Below are positions 24,377-32,785 of a stretch of 64,000 nt of DNA, piece after piece. The stretch spans positions 4,883,501-4,947,500 of the forward strand of contig NZ_CP108644.1 in assembly GCF_041435495.1 (NCBI RefSeq). Reading direction: 5' to 3'. The translations under genes and the position numbers were made by a program. The notes beneath the pieces are model-generated. The model searched no databases. It was given only the letters and a program-made list of their open reading frames with translations, and was not told the DNA's origin. Position 1 is the stretch's first letter; each line of letters opens with the position of its first letter. Source of the stretch: Streptomyces sp. NBC_01116 (GTDB taxonomy: Bacteria; Actinomycetota; Actinomycetes; Streptomycetales; Streptomycetaceae).

Positions 24377-24728
24377 CGAGCACCTGTTCCAGGATGTCGG
24401 GGTCGGGGAGCCGGTCCGCGACACGGGCTGTACGGGGGTGGCGGGCGCTGATCCGGCCGGTGTCGAGCAGGTCGCACAGCATGATGCGGACGATGCTGAC
24501 CGGCAGGTTCAGGGTCGCGGCTATCTCGACGACGGCGGTGGGGCCCTGGCACATCCGCAGGATCGCGACGTGCTCGGACTGCATCCCGGGGGCCGGGTCG
24601 CACTCGGCGACGACGAGCGTCACCAGGTCGAACGCGGCGGAGTCGGAACGGCTGCGTCCCCCGGTGAGGGTGTACAGCCGGTCCGGATCCTCGTCGCGGC
24701 CCGGTCGGGGGCGGGGTGCCGTCGTCAT
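24357..24728 (-). CDS. cvnC: Conservon DUF742 protein CvnC
   Basis: The protein has 123 residues with the ATG overlapping the cvnB stop (ATGA). It has the DUF742 winged-helix pattern: RLYTLTGGRSRSDSAAFDLVTLVVAECDPAPGMQSEHVAILRMCQGPTAVVEIAATLNLPVSIVRIMLCDLLDTGRI. It ends LVGLRNL and overlaps cvnD. It is a likely adaptor between kinase-like and GTPase components. Confidence 0.92.
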   Translation of the reverse strand: MTTAPRPRPGRDEDPDRLYTLTGGRSRSDSAAFDLVTLVVAECDPAPGMQSEHVAILRMCQGPTAVVEIAATLNLPVSIVRIMLCDLLDTGRISARHPRTARVADRLPDPDILEQVLVGLRNL

Positions 24729-25144
24729 ACGGCCGGGGTCTCGGCGGGTTCGCGCGGCGGCGCGACGAGGTGTTCGCCGAGCTGCTCGACGAGCTCGCTC
24801 ATGTTGTGGCCGACGAGGCCCACGTCGGAGTCCTCGTCGGCGACGACGGCCAGGTGGGCCCCGGCTCCCGCCTCGACGATGAACAGCACGCCGCCGTAGA
24901 ACTCGGCCATCGCGGACCGCACGCCGCCGGTGCCGTCGCCGAACTCGATGGACGCTCCGTGCGAGAGGCTCTGGATCCCGGCGGAGATCGCGGCCAGCTG
25001 GTCGGCCTGGTCGACGGAGAGCTCGGGGGTGCGGCACAGCTTGAGGCCGTCGCGGGACAGGACGAGGGCGTGGCGGGTACCGGGGGTGCGGTCGAGCAGC
25101 CCCTCCAGCAGCCAGTTGAGCTTCTCGTCGGTGGTCGCGGTCAT
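24725..25144 (-). CDS. cvnB: Conservon roadblock/LC7 protein CvnB
   Basis: The protein has 139 residues with the ATG overlapping cvnA (ATGA). It is a roadblock/LC7 domain: LNWLLEGLLDRTPGTRHALVLSRDGLKLCRTPELSVDQADQLAAISAGIQSLSHGASIEFGDGTGGVRSAMAEFYGGVLFIVEAGAGAHLAVVADEDSDVGLVGHNMSELVEQLGEHL. Such proteins modulate the partner GTPase, in the way MglB does MglA. Confidence 0.94.
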   Translation of the reverse strand: MTATTDEKLNWLLEGLLDRTPGTRHALVLSRDGLKLCRTPELSVDQADQLAAISAGIQSLSHGASIEFGDGTGGVRSAMAEFYGGVLFIVEAGAGAHLAVVADEDSDVGLVGHNMSELVEQLGEHLVAPPREPAETPAV

Positions 25145-26682
25145 CGGGTGTTGCCTTCCGGGTGCGTGGAGTTGGCCCGTACCGCCTTGCTGAAGGTGCT
25201 GAAGCGTGCTGCCTGGACCTTCGGGTCGGTGGCGCGGGCCCGGGGGGTGTCGGCTCCGCCGGGGGTGGCGTTGCCGGTACGGGACTCGGCGGCGGCCAGC
25301 GTGCGGCCTCGGCGGCGCTTGGGCAGGCCGCTCTCGCCGAACGCGGGCACGGCGCCCGTGGACTCGGACTCCGACTCCGCCGCCGGGGGCGTGGAGGCGT
25401 CGTCCTCGGGGAGGGACCGGGCCGCGGGGGCGGCGCCGGCGGGGTCCGTTCCGGCGGCCGAGGCGTGCGAGGGCTCCGGCTCGGCGGGAGCGGTGGGGGC
25501 GGCCGGGGCGGTGGCCGGGGCCGCGGCAGCCTGGGCCGGGATCGCCGGCGTCGGTGCGGGCGAGCGGGAGATGAGGTCCTGGGGGAGCATCATCAGCGCG
25601 CCGGTGCCGCCCCGGGCGGACGGCCGGAAGGAGACGGTCAGCCCGTGCTTGCGGGCCAGCCGGCCGACGACGGCGAGCCCGAGGCGGGTGCCGGAGAGGT
25701 TGGTGAGGTCCTGGTGATCGGCGGAGACCGCCTTCTCGGCGCGGCGCAGCTGCACCTCGCTCATGACGAGCCCGCTGTCCTCGACGGTGATGACGATGCC
25801 CGCCGGGACCTCCTCCACGTACACGTGGACCTCGGCGGTGGGCGGCGAGAAGTTGGCAGCGTTGTCGAGGAGTTCGGCGAGCGCGTGCATGACGCCCTCG
25901 GCCGCGTGACCGGCGATGGCGACATCGCTGGTGGAGTGGAGACGGACCCGCTGGTAGCTGCCGATCCGGCCCATCGCGCCGCGCAGGATCGACTCCATGA
26001 CGATCGGCTTCGCCCAGCGCCGGCCGGAACGGGCCCCGGTCAGCACGGCGATGGAGTCGGCGAGGCGGCCCGCCTGGGCGGTGCGGTGGTCCAGGTGGAG
26101 CAGGTCCCCGAGCACGGACTCGTCGGAGTGCCGGTGCTCCATCTCGCGGAGGTCGGCCAGCATGCTGGTGGCCAGCGCCTGCATCCGCCCCGCCGCGTTG
26201 GCGCAGGCGGCGACGGCCGCGGAGCGCTCGGTCTCGGCGCGGGTGGCACGGGCGGTCAGCCGGTCGACGGAGACGGCCAGCCGGCCCTGTTCGGCGGCGG
26301 CGGCCTCGGTGATCCGCTCGTTCTCGGCGCGGGCGTCGGCGACGACGCGGGCGGTCTCGGCGGAGGCGGCGCCCTTGATCCGGGCGGTCTCCGCGGTGAA
26401 GCGCTGGGCCTCGACGGCGGAGGCGGAGACCAGGCGCGAGGTCTCGGCGGTGAACCGCTGGGCGTCGGCGGCCCGTAGGGCGCGCAGGGTCCGCGCGGTC
26501 CCCAGGGTGTGGACGGTGACGGCCACGCAGACGCTCAGCAGCACGGCGGCCGCGCCCGCGCCCCAGGCCAGCGGGGTCCGTACCTCGTCGGGGGCCGCGG
26601 CGACGCCCCACAGGGTCAGCGTGCCGGTTGCGGCTGCCGAGATCAGCAGGGCGAGTGCGGTGGGCCGGTGTGAGGGGCGCAA
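25141..26682 (-). CDS. cvnA: Conservon sensor histidine-kinase-like protein CvnA
   Basis: The protein has 513 residues. Two membrane helices near residues 9-29 and 38-60 flank a very short outside loop. A long coiled-coil follows (repeats such as AQRFTAETSRLVSAS/AQRFTAETARIKGAA), then an ATPase domain with N-box LAELLDNAANFSPP, VEDSGLVMSE and RLGLAVVGRLARKHG. The tail (about residues 375-513) is Pro/Ala/Glu-rich and disordered. It heads a five-overlap operon cvnABCD plus two P450 genes. Membrane location and ATP binding are predicted; whether it phosphorylates is unknown. Confidence 0.93.
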   Translation of the reverse strand: MRPSHRPTALALLISAAATGTLTLWGVAAAPDEVRTPLAWGAGAAAVLLSVCVAVTVHTLGTARTLRALRAADAQRFTAETSRLVSASAVEAQRFTAETARIKGAASAETARVVADARAENERITEAAAAEQGRLAVSVDRLTARATRAETERSAAVAACANAAGRMQALATSMLADLREMEHRHSDESVLGDLLHLDHRTAQAGRLADSIAVLTGARSGRRWAKPIVMESILRGAMGRIGSYQRVRLHSTSDVAIAGHAAEGVMHALAELLDNAANFSPPTAEVHVYVEEVPAGIVITVEDSGLVMSEVQLRRAEKAVSADHQDLTNLSGTRLGLAVVGRLARKHGLTVSFRPSARGGTGALMMLPQDLISRSPAPTPAIPAQAAAAPATAPAAPTAPAEPEPSHASAAGTDPAGAAPAARSLPEDDASTPPAAESESESTGAVPAFGESGLPKRRRGRTLAAAESRTGNATPGGADTPRARATDPKVQAARFSTFSKAVRANSTHPEGNTR

Positions 26683-27003
26683 TCGGAGTCCTCGGTGGCG
26701 GACGGTGCGGGACGGTATGAGGCGGTGCGGGACGGAGCGAGGTGGTGCGAGGTGGTGCGCGGTGGTGCGGGGCGGTTCAAGTGGCGCGAACCGGGTGAAA
26801 TCAGCCAGTCGAATTCAGGACAGTTCGGCACGGGTACGGGCGATCCTGCACAACTGGAGCTGCCAATTCCTGCGCAAGTCTTGGTCACTATAGGAGACTT
26901 GACGGTCTGTTTGGGAAGATCTTGTGGGCTTTTTTGTACTGCTTACGTGCTTTGATCCTGGCGCATCCCAAGAGTTCACCTGACGCGACGGCATGCTGAG
27001 ACC
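26683..27003. promoter_or_regulatory. Divergent intergenic region between cvnA and the FAD/Fe-S dehydrogenase gene
   Basis: The half next to cvnA (about 26693-26770) is a degenerate series of GGTGGTGCGA/GGCGGTGCGG-like decamers. The other half is unusually A+T-rich for this DNA. On the minus strand a TATAGT hexamer (26887-26892) is a good -10 box for cvnA, without an obvious -35 box. A TTGACG on the plus strand (26899-26904) has only a weak partner. No operator palindrome was seen. Confidence 0.4.
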
Positions 27004-29892
27004 ATGGCCGAACAGCATCGACCGCATACCGACATGCCCCCGGCTTTCGTCGCGGCGCTCCGCTCCTCCGTACGCGGCGCGAGCGACTTCGGGGCCGCCG
27101 CACGGGCGCTGACGACGATGGACGCCTCCAACTACCGCCGGGTCCCGCTCGGTGTGCTCGCCCCGCGCGACGCCGACGACATCGCCGCCGCCCTGGCCGT
27201 CTGCCGGGAGCACGGGGTGCCGGTGGTGGCGCGCGGCGGCGGCACGTCCATCGCCGGACAGGCCACCGGCACCGGACTCGTCCTCGACCTGACCCGCCAT
27301 CTGCGCACGATCCTCGACCTGGACCCCGCCGCCCGCACCGCCGTCGTCCAGCCCGGCGTGATCCTGGACGACCTGCGGGCCGCCGCCGCACCCCACGGCC
27401 TGACCTTCGGCCCCGACCCCTCCACCCACAGCCGCTGCACCCTCGGCGGGATGATCGGCAACAACTCCTGCGGCGCGCACTCGGTGGCCTGGGGCACGAC
27501 GGCGGACAACGTGGCGAAGCTGTCGGTGGTCCGCTACGGCGGCGAGCGCCTGCACCTCGAACAGGGGAGCGGCGAGGGGCCCGAGGGCGTCCCGTCCCTG
27601 ATCGCCGCCCACGTGGCCCTCCTCCGTACCGGCTACCCCGCGCTCCCGCGCCGCATCTCCGGGTACGCGCTCGACGCCCTGCTCCCCGAACACCCCGGCG
27701 GCCCCGACCCGGTCCGGGCGTTCTGCGGCAGCGAGGGCACCCTCGGCGTCGTCACCGAGGCCACCGTGCGCCTGGTCGAGGCCCCGCGCGCCCGCGCCCT
27801 GGCCGTCCTCGGCTACGCCGACGAGTCCGCCGCCGCCGACGCCGCCCCGGGCCTCCTCCCGTACCGCCCGCTCACCGTCGAGGGCATGGCCGCCGACCTC
27901 GTCACCCGGTCCGCCGGGCTGCCGCGCGGGGCCGCCTGGCTGTTCGTCGAGACCGGCGGCGACACCCCGGCCGAGGCGAGGGCGCACGCCGAACGCGTCC
28001 TGCGGGGCGCCGACGCGGTGGACGGGGCGGTCGTCACGGACCCGGCCGGGCAGCGGGCCCTGTGGCGGATCCGCGAGGACGCCGCCGGAACCGCGACCCG
28101 GATGCCCGACGGAGCCGAGGCCTGGCCCGGCTGGGAGGACTGCGCGGTGCCGCCCGCCCGGCTCGGCGCGTACCTCCGCGACTTCCGGGCCCTCCTCGCC
28201 GAACACGGCCTGCGCGGCGCCCCGTACGGCCACTTCGGCGACGGCTGCGTCCACGTCCGCGTCGACTTCGACCTGCTGACCGACGCCGGGGTGGCCCGCT
28301 TCCGCCGCTTCTCCGAGGAGACGGCCTCCCTCGTCGTCGCGCACGGCGGCTCCCTCAGCGGCGAGCACGGCGACGGCCAGGCGCGCGCGGAACTGCTGCC
28401 CCGGATGTACGGGGACGAACTCGTCGCCCTCTTCCACCGCTACAAGGACCTGTGGGACCCGGACGGCGGCCTGAACCCGGGGATCCTCGCCCGCCCGGCG
28501 CCCCTCGACGCGAACCTCCGCTTCGCCGTCCTCCCTGAACGCCCGGTCGACGTGGAGTTCGGCTACCCGCAGGACGGCGGCGACTTCGCGGGCGCGGTCC
28601 GCCGCTGCGTCGGCGTCGCCAAGTGCCGTACGACGGAGGCGAGCGGCGCGGGCGTCATGTGCCCGTCCTTCCGGGCGACCGGCGAGGAGGCCCATTCGAC
28701 CCGGGGCCGGGCCCGGCTGCTCCACGAGATGCTCGCGGGCGAGGTCATCACGGACGGCTGGCGCAGCGAGGAGGTCCGGGACGCGCTCGACCTGTGCCTC
28801 TCCTGCAAGGGCTGCCGCAGCGACTGCCCGGTGGGCGTCGACATGGCCACGTACAAGGCGGAGTTCCTGCACCACCACTACCGGGGCCGTCTCCGCCCCG
28901 CCGCCCACTACGCCCTGGGCCGCCTCCCGCGCTGGCTCCGCCTGGCCGCGCCCTTCGCCCGGCCGCTGAACGCGCTGGCCCGGCTGCGCCCGCCGGCCGC
29001 GCTCGTGAAACGGCTGGCCGGGATCGCGCCCGAGCGCACGATCCCGGTGCTCGCGCCGGAGACGTACAGCCGGTGGCTGCTCCGCCGCCGGGGGAAGGGG
29101 ACCCGGACCCTCTCGTCGGACCGGGTGGTGGAGATCTGGGCGGACACCTTCACCGAGCACCTCTCCCCGCAGGTGGGCCGGGCGGCGGTCCGGGTCCTGG
29201 AGGAGGCGACGGGGCGCACCGTGCCGCCGCCCGTCCCCGGCCTGTGCTGCGGCCTCACGTACGTATCGACGGGCCAGCTCGACGCGGCCCGCCGCGTGAT
29301 GCGCCGCACCCTGGACCGCCTCGACCTCCCGCCGGGCCGGCCGCTCGTCGTCCTCGAACCGAGCTGCGCCGCGACGCTCCGCACCGATCTGCCCGAACTC
29401 CTCCCCGACGACCCGCGCGCCGCCGAACTGGCCTCGGCCGTGCGGACGTTCGCGCAGTACCTGGAGGAGTACGCCCCCGACTGGACCCCGCCCCGCCTGG
29501 ACCGCCCGGCCGCCGGCCAGACGCACTGCCACCAGCACGCGGTCCTCGGCGACGCGGCGGAACGCGGGCTGCGCGAACGGATGGGCCTGACCGGCGAACT
29601 CAGCGGCGGCTGCTGCGGGCTCGCAGGCAACTTCGGCTTCGAGAAGGGCCACTGGGAGGTGTCCGTCGCCTGCGCGGAGGAGCGCCTGCTCCCCGCCGTA
29701 CGGGAAGCGGAACCCGGTACGGAGCTGCTCGCGGACGGCTTCTCCTGCCGTACGCAGCTCGACCAGCTGGCCGGGCGGCGGGCCCGGCACCTCGCGGAGG
29801 TCGTCGCGGAGGCCATCGAGGAAGCCGCCGCGGAGGCCGCCGCGGGGGACTCCGCCACCGCCGCGGAGGAGGGGCGGGAGGACGACGGGTAG
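27004..29892 (+). CDS. FAD-linked oxidase fused to Fe-S/CCG oxidoreductase (D-lactate/glycolate dehydrogenase-like)
   Basis: The protein has 962 residues. The FAD_binding_4 domain (about residues 45-260) contains VVARGGGTSIAGQATGTGLVLDL and GGMIGNNSCGAHSVAWGTTADNV. A FAD-oxidase C domain follows to about 515 (HFGDGCVHVRVDFDLL, SLSGEHGDGQAR). Then come two Fe-S Cys clusters, CVGVAKCR...GVMCPS near 535 and CLSCKGCRSDCPVG near 600, and two CCG motifs at GLCCGLTYVS (near 748) and GGCCGLAGNFGFE (near 870). This is the DLD/GlcD-GlcF fusion that oxidises a 2-hydroxy acid and passes electrons to quinone. The exact substrate is unknown. Confidence 0.9.
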   Translation: MAEQHRPHTDMPPAFVAALRSSVRGASDFGAAARALTTMDASNYRRVPLGVLAPRDADDIAAALAVCREHGVPVVARGGGTSIAGQATGTGLVLDLTRHLRTILDLDPAARTAVVQPGVILDDLRAAAAPHGLTFGPDPSTHSRCTLGGMIGNNSCGAHSVAWGTTADNVAKLSVVRYGGERLHLEQGSGEGPEGVPSLIAAHVALLRTGYPALPRRISGYALDALLPEHPGGPDPVRAFCGSEGTLGVVTEATVRLVEAPRARALAVLGYADESAAADAAPGLLPYRPLTVEGMAADLVTRSAGLPRGAAWLFVETGGDTPAEARAHAERVLRGADAVDGAVVTDPAGQRALWRIREDAAGTATRMPDGAEAWPGWEDCAVPPARLGAYLRDFRALLAEHGLRGAPYGHFGDGCVHVRVDFDLLTDAGVARFRRFSEETASLVVAHGGSLSGEHGDGQARAELLPRMYGDELVALFHRYKDLWDPDGGLNPGILARPAPLDANLRFAVLPERPVDVEFGYPQDGGDFAGAVRRCVGVAKCRTTEASGAGVMCPSFRATGEEAHSTRGRARLLHEMLAGEVITDGWRSEEVRDALDLCLSCKGCRSDCPVGVDMATYKAEFLHHHYRGRLRPAAHYALGRLPRWLRLAAPFARPLNALARLRPPAALVKRLAGIAPERTIPVLAPETYSRWLLRRRGKGTRTLSSDRVVEIWADTFTEHLSPQVGRAAVRVLEEATGRTVPPPVPGLCCGLTYVSTGQLDAARRVMRRTLDRLDLPPGRPLVVLEPSCAATLRTDLPELLPDDPRAAELASAVRTFAQYLEEYAPDWTPPRLDRPAAGQTHCHQHAVLGDAAERGLRERMGLTGELSGGCCGLAGNFGFEKGHWEVSVACAEERLLPAVREAEPGTELLADGFSCRTQLDQLAGRRARHLAEVVAEAIEEAAAEAAAGDSATAAEEGREDDG

Positions 29893-29910
29893 GACGGCCG
29901 GGCCCGGGGC

Positions 29911-30801
29911 TCAGCGCGTCGGGCCCCGCGCGACGATCTCCCGGGCCAGCGCGGCCAGCTCCGGCAGCGCCGGGTGGCCGGGGGCGTCGCGGCGCGCGAG
30001 GAGGACCGGGACGCCCGGGGCGTCGTCGAGCGGGACGTAGGCGACCCCCGTGTGCGGGTGCAGGGCGGCGGTCGAGGCGGTGGACACCCCGCTGCCGCGG
30101 CCGGCGGCGATGGCGGTGAGCCAGTCGTCGGTGTTCCCGACGGTGAGGGTGGCGGCCGGGCGGGCGTGCGGCGGCCAGAGGTCGGCCGTGGTGGTGCCGG
30201 AGACGGTGTTCAGGACGACGGGCCCTTCCGCGAGATCGGCGAGGGCGAGCGAGGCCCGCCCCGCCAGCGGCCCGTCCGCGGTCACCGCTGCCACCCGGAC
30301 CTCGGTGAACAGCACCTCGGCGACGAGCCCCGGCGCGTCCACGGGCCCCCGCAGCAGCGCCGCGTCGACCTCGCCGCGGGTCAGGCCGGCGGTGCGGTCG
30401 TCGATCCGGAGCAGCTCCAGCGGGGTCCCCGGGTGGCGTTCCTGCCAGGCCCGCAGCAGCGGCGTGGTGTACGGCCCGAACGCGGACCAGGCGTGCCCGA
30501 GCCGCAGCGGCCAGGTGCGCAGCCGCCCGGAGTCGAGGGCCTCGTCGAAGGCGGTGACCGCGGCGGCGGCCTTGTCGCGGAAGGCGACGCCGTCGGGGGT
30601 CAGGGCGAGGTGGTGGGTGGAACGGTCGACGAGACGGACCCCCAGGTGCCGTTCCAGCGCCGCGAGGGTGCGGGACACGGCGGGCTGGGTCAGCCGGAGG
30701 CGGGCGGCGGCCCGCGTGATGTTCGACTCCTCGGCGACCGCGAGGAAGGCCCGCAGGTGCCGGAGTTCCACGGGGCGGCCGGTGGAGGGCGCTTCGCTCA
30801 T
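29911..30801 (-). CDS. LysR-family transcriptional regulator
   Basis: The protein has 296 residues with the start at MSEAPSTGRPVELRHLRAF; in-frame codons further upstream lie under the divergent gene. The HTH is AFLAVAEESNITRAAARLRLTQPAVSRTLAALERHLGVRLVDRS, followed by the two-lobed effector domain (WPLRLGHAWSAFGPYTTPLLRAWQERHPGTPLELLRIDD). It is divergent from an EamA-family exporter gene 200 bases away, which it probably controls. Confidence 0.93.
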   Translation of the reverse strand: MSEAPSTGRPVELRHLRAFLAVAEESNITRAAARLRLTQPAVSRTLAALERHLGVRLVDRSTHHLALTPDGVAFRDKAAAAVTAFDEALDSGRLRTWPLRLGHAWSAFGPYTTPLLRAWQERHPGTPLELLRIDDRTAGLTRGEVDAALLRGPVDAPGLVAEVLFTEVRVAAVTADGPLAGRASLALADLAEGPVVLNTVSGTTTADLWPPHARPAATLTVGNTDDWLTAIAAGRGSGVSTASTAALHPHTGVAYVPLDDAPGVPVLLARRDAPGHPALPELAALAREIVARGPTR

Positions 30802-31001
30802 GCGTCGGGAGCATAACGGGAGCTTGACCGGCATTTCACGGAACGCGCGGGGGTCCTTACGGTGAAAGGAACGTCGTCGACGGGGCAGTCTGCTCTGTAG
30901 TACCGTCCAGTCCATTACAGTGCACTGAGGTATCTCCCCCGTCTCCTCCCGTCTTCTCTCCTCGCCTCCCGCCTCGTCCCCGTTCCCTCGGAAGGTCCCC
31001 C

Positions 31002-31994
31002 GTGAACGACCAGCGCAGCGCCGCCGAACCGGCCGCCGCAGCCGTCGCCGTACCCGAAGCGGTGACGGCACTCGAAGGCGCCGGGGCGGGAGCGGACCTC
31101 GGGGGAGGCGCGGGCGCGCCCGCCGGGCGGACCGGGGCCGAGCGCCGGGCGGCGCTGACGCCGATCGTGCTGGTGGTCGCCGGCGGCCTCTCCGTCCAGT
31201 TCGGCTCGGCCGTCGCGGCGCTCCTGATGCCGAAGGCGGGCGCGCTGGGCGTGGTCACCCTGCGGCTGGCGGCCGCCGCGCTGATCCTGCTGGTGATCTG
31301 CCGTCCGAAGCTGCGCGGCCACTCGCGCGCCGACTGGGGCACGGTGCTCGCCTTCGGCGTCGCGATGGGCGGCATGAACACGCTCTTCTACCAGGCGCTG
31401 GACCGGATTCCGCTCGGTATCGCCGTCACCCTGGAGGTGCTCGGCCCGCTCGCCCTCTCGGTGTTCGCCTCGCGCCGCCTGATCAACCTCGTGTGGGCGG
31501 GCCTCGCCCTCGTCGGCGTCGTCCTGCTGGGCGGCGGCGGCTTCGACCGCCTCGACCCGGTCGGCGCGGCGTACGCCCTGGGGGCCGGGGCGATGTGGGC
31601 GGCGTACATCGTGTTCAGCGCCCGCACCGGCCGCCGCTTCCCGCAGGCGGACGGGCTGGCGCTGGCGATGGTGGTCGCCGCCGTCCTCTCGCTGCCGCTG
31701 GGCATCATCGAGTCCGGCGCGAAGCTCACGGTCCCGTCCACGGTGGCGCTCGGCGCGGCGGTGGCCCTCCTCAGCTCGGTCCTTCCGTACACCCTGGAGC
31801 TGATGGCGCTGCGCCGGCTGCCCGCGCCCACGTTCGCCGTGATGATGAGCCTGGAGCCGGCCATCGCCGCCGGCGCGGGCTTCCTGATCCTGGACCAGGC
31901 CCTCTCCACCACGGACGCCCTCGCCATCGCCCTGGTCATCGGGGCCAGCGTCGGCGCGGTGCGCAGCCGGACGGGCCCGCGCCGCGAGGGGTGA
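31002..31994 (+). CDS. EamA/RhtA-family DMT transporter
   Basis: The protein has 330 residues with a GTG start after GGAAGG. About ten membrane helices are organised as two EamA repeats, beginning TPIVLVVAGGLSVQFGSAVAALLMPKAGALGVVTLRLAAAALILL and ending TDALAIALVIGASVGAV. A 45-residue Ala/Glu-rich N terminus precedes the first helix. RhtA-type members export amino acids such as threonine or homoserine; the solute is not evident here. The divergent LysR gene suggests substrate-dependent induction. Confidence 0.9.
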   Translation: MNDQRSAAEPAAAAVAVPEAVTALEGAGAGADLGGGAGAPAGRTGAERRAALTPIVLVVAGGLSVQFGSAVAALLMPKAGALGVVTLRLAAAALILLVICRPKLRGHSRADWGTVLAFGVAMGGMNTLFYQALDRIPLGIAVTLEVLGPLALSVFASRRLINLVWAGLALVGVVLLGGGGFDRLDPVGAAYALGAGAMWAAYIVFSARTGRRFPQADGLALAMVVAAVLSLPLGIIESGAKLTVPSTVALGAAVALLSSVLPYTLELMALRRLPAPTFAVMMSLEPAIAAGAGFLILDQALSTTDALAIALVIGASVGAVRSRTGPRREG

Positions 31995-32016
31995 GCCGCA
32001 CCGGGGCGGCCGGACC

Positions 32017-32451
32017 TCATCCGTCGGCGGGCAGGATCCGGAAGGCGTCCAGCCCGGGGGTCAGGGGTGACATGGCCCGGAAGTCGCGCTGGTCCAAGGT
32101 GAAGATGCGGTCGGTCCGGTACCGGTCGGCGAGGACCACTCCGACCGCGTCGGCCAGGTCGAGCCGCAGACCTTCGTACTTCTGACGGACTTCCTGGGCG
32201 GTACGCAGGTCCGCGAGCCTGAGTTCGGCGAGGCGGTACTGCCCGTCGTCCATACGGGAATTCAACGCCTCCATCACCTGCATGGCCGCTGGGTATCCCA
32301 GGTCGCGATGGACCAGGTGGTCCAGCTCGGTGACGACCAGGGGGGAGATGGCGAGCCGCTCGTTCTCCAGGATCCTGGCCGCCTCCGGGTGCTCCGCCTG
32401 CGCGGCGTCGAAAGCGGCGTAGAGGGCTGAGGTGTCGGCGACGATGATCAA
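32017..32451 (-). CDS. vapC: PIN-domain ribonuclease toxin (VapC type)
   Basis: The protein has 144 residues and is a PIN fold with the acidic set: Asp6 in IIVADTSALYAAF, Glu near residue 41 in VVTELDHLVHR, Asp in LRLDLADAVGVVLADRY and Asp in FTLDQRDFRAM. PIN toxins cleave RNA, often tRNA. The gene starts in a 4-base overlap (ATGA) with the antitoxin gene, the normal order for VapBC. Confidence 0.9.
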   Translation of the reverse strand: MIIVADTSALYAAFDAAQAEHPEAARILENERLAISPLVVTELDHLVHRDLGYPAAMQVMEALNSRMDDGQYRLAELRLADLRTAQEVRQKYEGLRLDLADAVGVVLADRYRTDRIFTLDQRDFRAMSPLTPGLDAFRILPADG

Positions 32452-32690
32452 CGACGTGCGGTCCGTTCCTTGATGTGCTCGTACACCGAGTCGTCCATCT
32501 CGTCAGGCGTGAGGGGGCGCCCGCTGTCGAAGACGGGCAGCTCTCGGGTGCGCTTCGGCCGCTCCGCGCTGTCCAGCAGCAGGGCGATGCTCCGCCGGAT
32601 GAGCTCGGCCTTGCTGACGCCGGTCGCGGAGGACTCGGCGTCCAGTCGCACTTCCAGTTCTTCGGGAAGGTACACGGTCGTCTTTATCAT
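32448..32690 (-). CDS. vapB: Ribbon-helix-helix antitoxin (VapB/CopG type)
   Basis: The protein has 80 residues with the start at MIKTTVYLPEELEVRLD. The N-terminal strand KTTVYLP and the helices EELEVRLDAESSATGVSKAELIRRSIALLL form a ribbon-helix-helix DNA-binding unit. The C-terminal half (LPVFDSGRPLTPDEMDDSVYEHIKERTARR) would neutralise the PIN toxin. A 38-base perfect palindrome lies 8 bases upstream of the start and is a likely autoregulatory operator. Confidence 0.9.
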   Translation of the reverse strand: MIKTTVYLPEELEVRLDAESSATGVSKAELIRRSIALLLDSAERPKRTRELPVFDSGRPLTPDEMDDSVYEHIKERTARR

Positions 32691-32698
32691 GCTGCCGA

Positions 32699-32736
32699 CT
32701 CTACCACCCTGCCCTACGTAGGGCAGGGTGGTAGAG
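32699..32736. promoter_or_regulatory. 38-base perfect palindrome upstream of vapBC
   Basis: Two 19-base arms without spacer meet at CCCTACGTAGGG; the outer ends read CTCTACCACC and GGTGGTAGAG. The GGTGGTAGAGCGGGG part is repeated once more just outside (to about 32756). A VapB tetramer could bind it. As it also lies after the SDR gene on the same strand, it could instead or additionally act as a terminator hairpin. Confidence 0.7.
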
Positions 32737-32785
32737 CGGGGGGTGGTAGAGCGGGGTCGGCCCCGGACCGGTCGGGAAGCCCTCG

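Noticed and set aside
26815..29790. 991-residue open frame opposite the FAD/Fe-S dehydrogenase gene
   Set aside because: It is the high-GC antisense shadow of a gene with clear FAD and Fe-S motifs; it has no recognisable domain and Arg/Gly/Val-rich composition.
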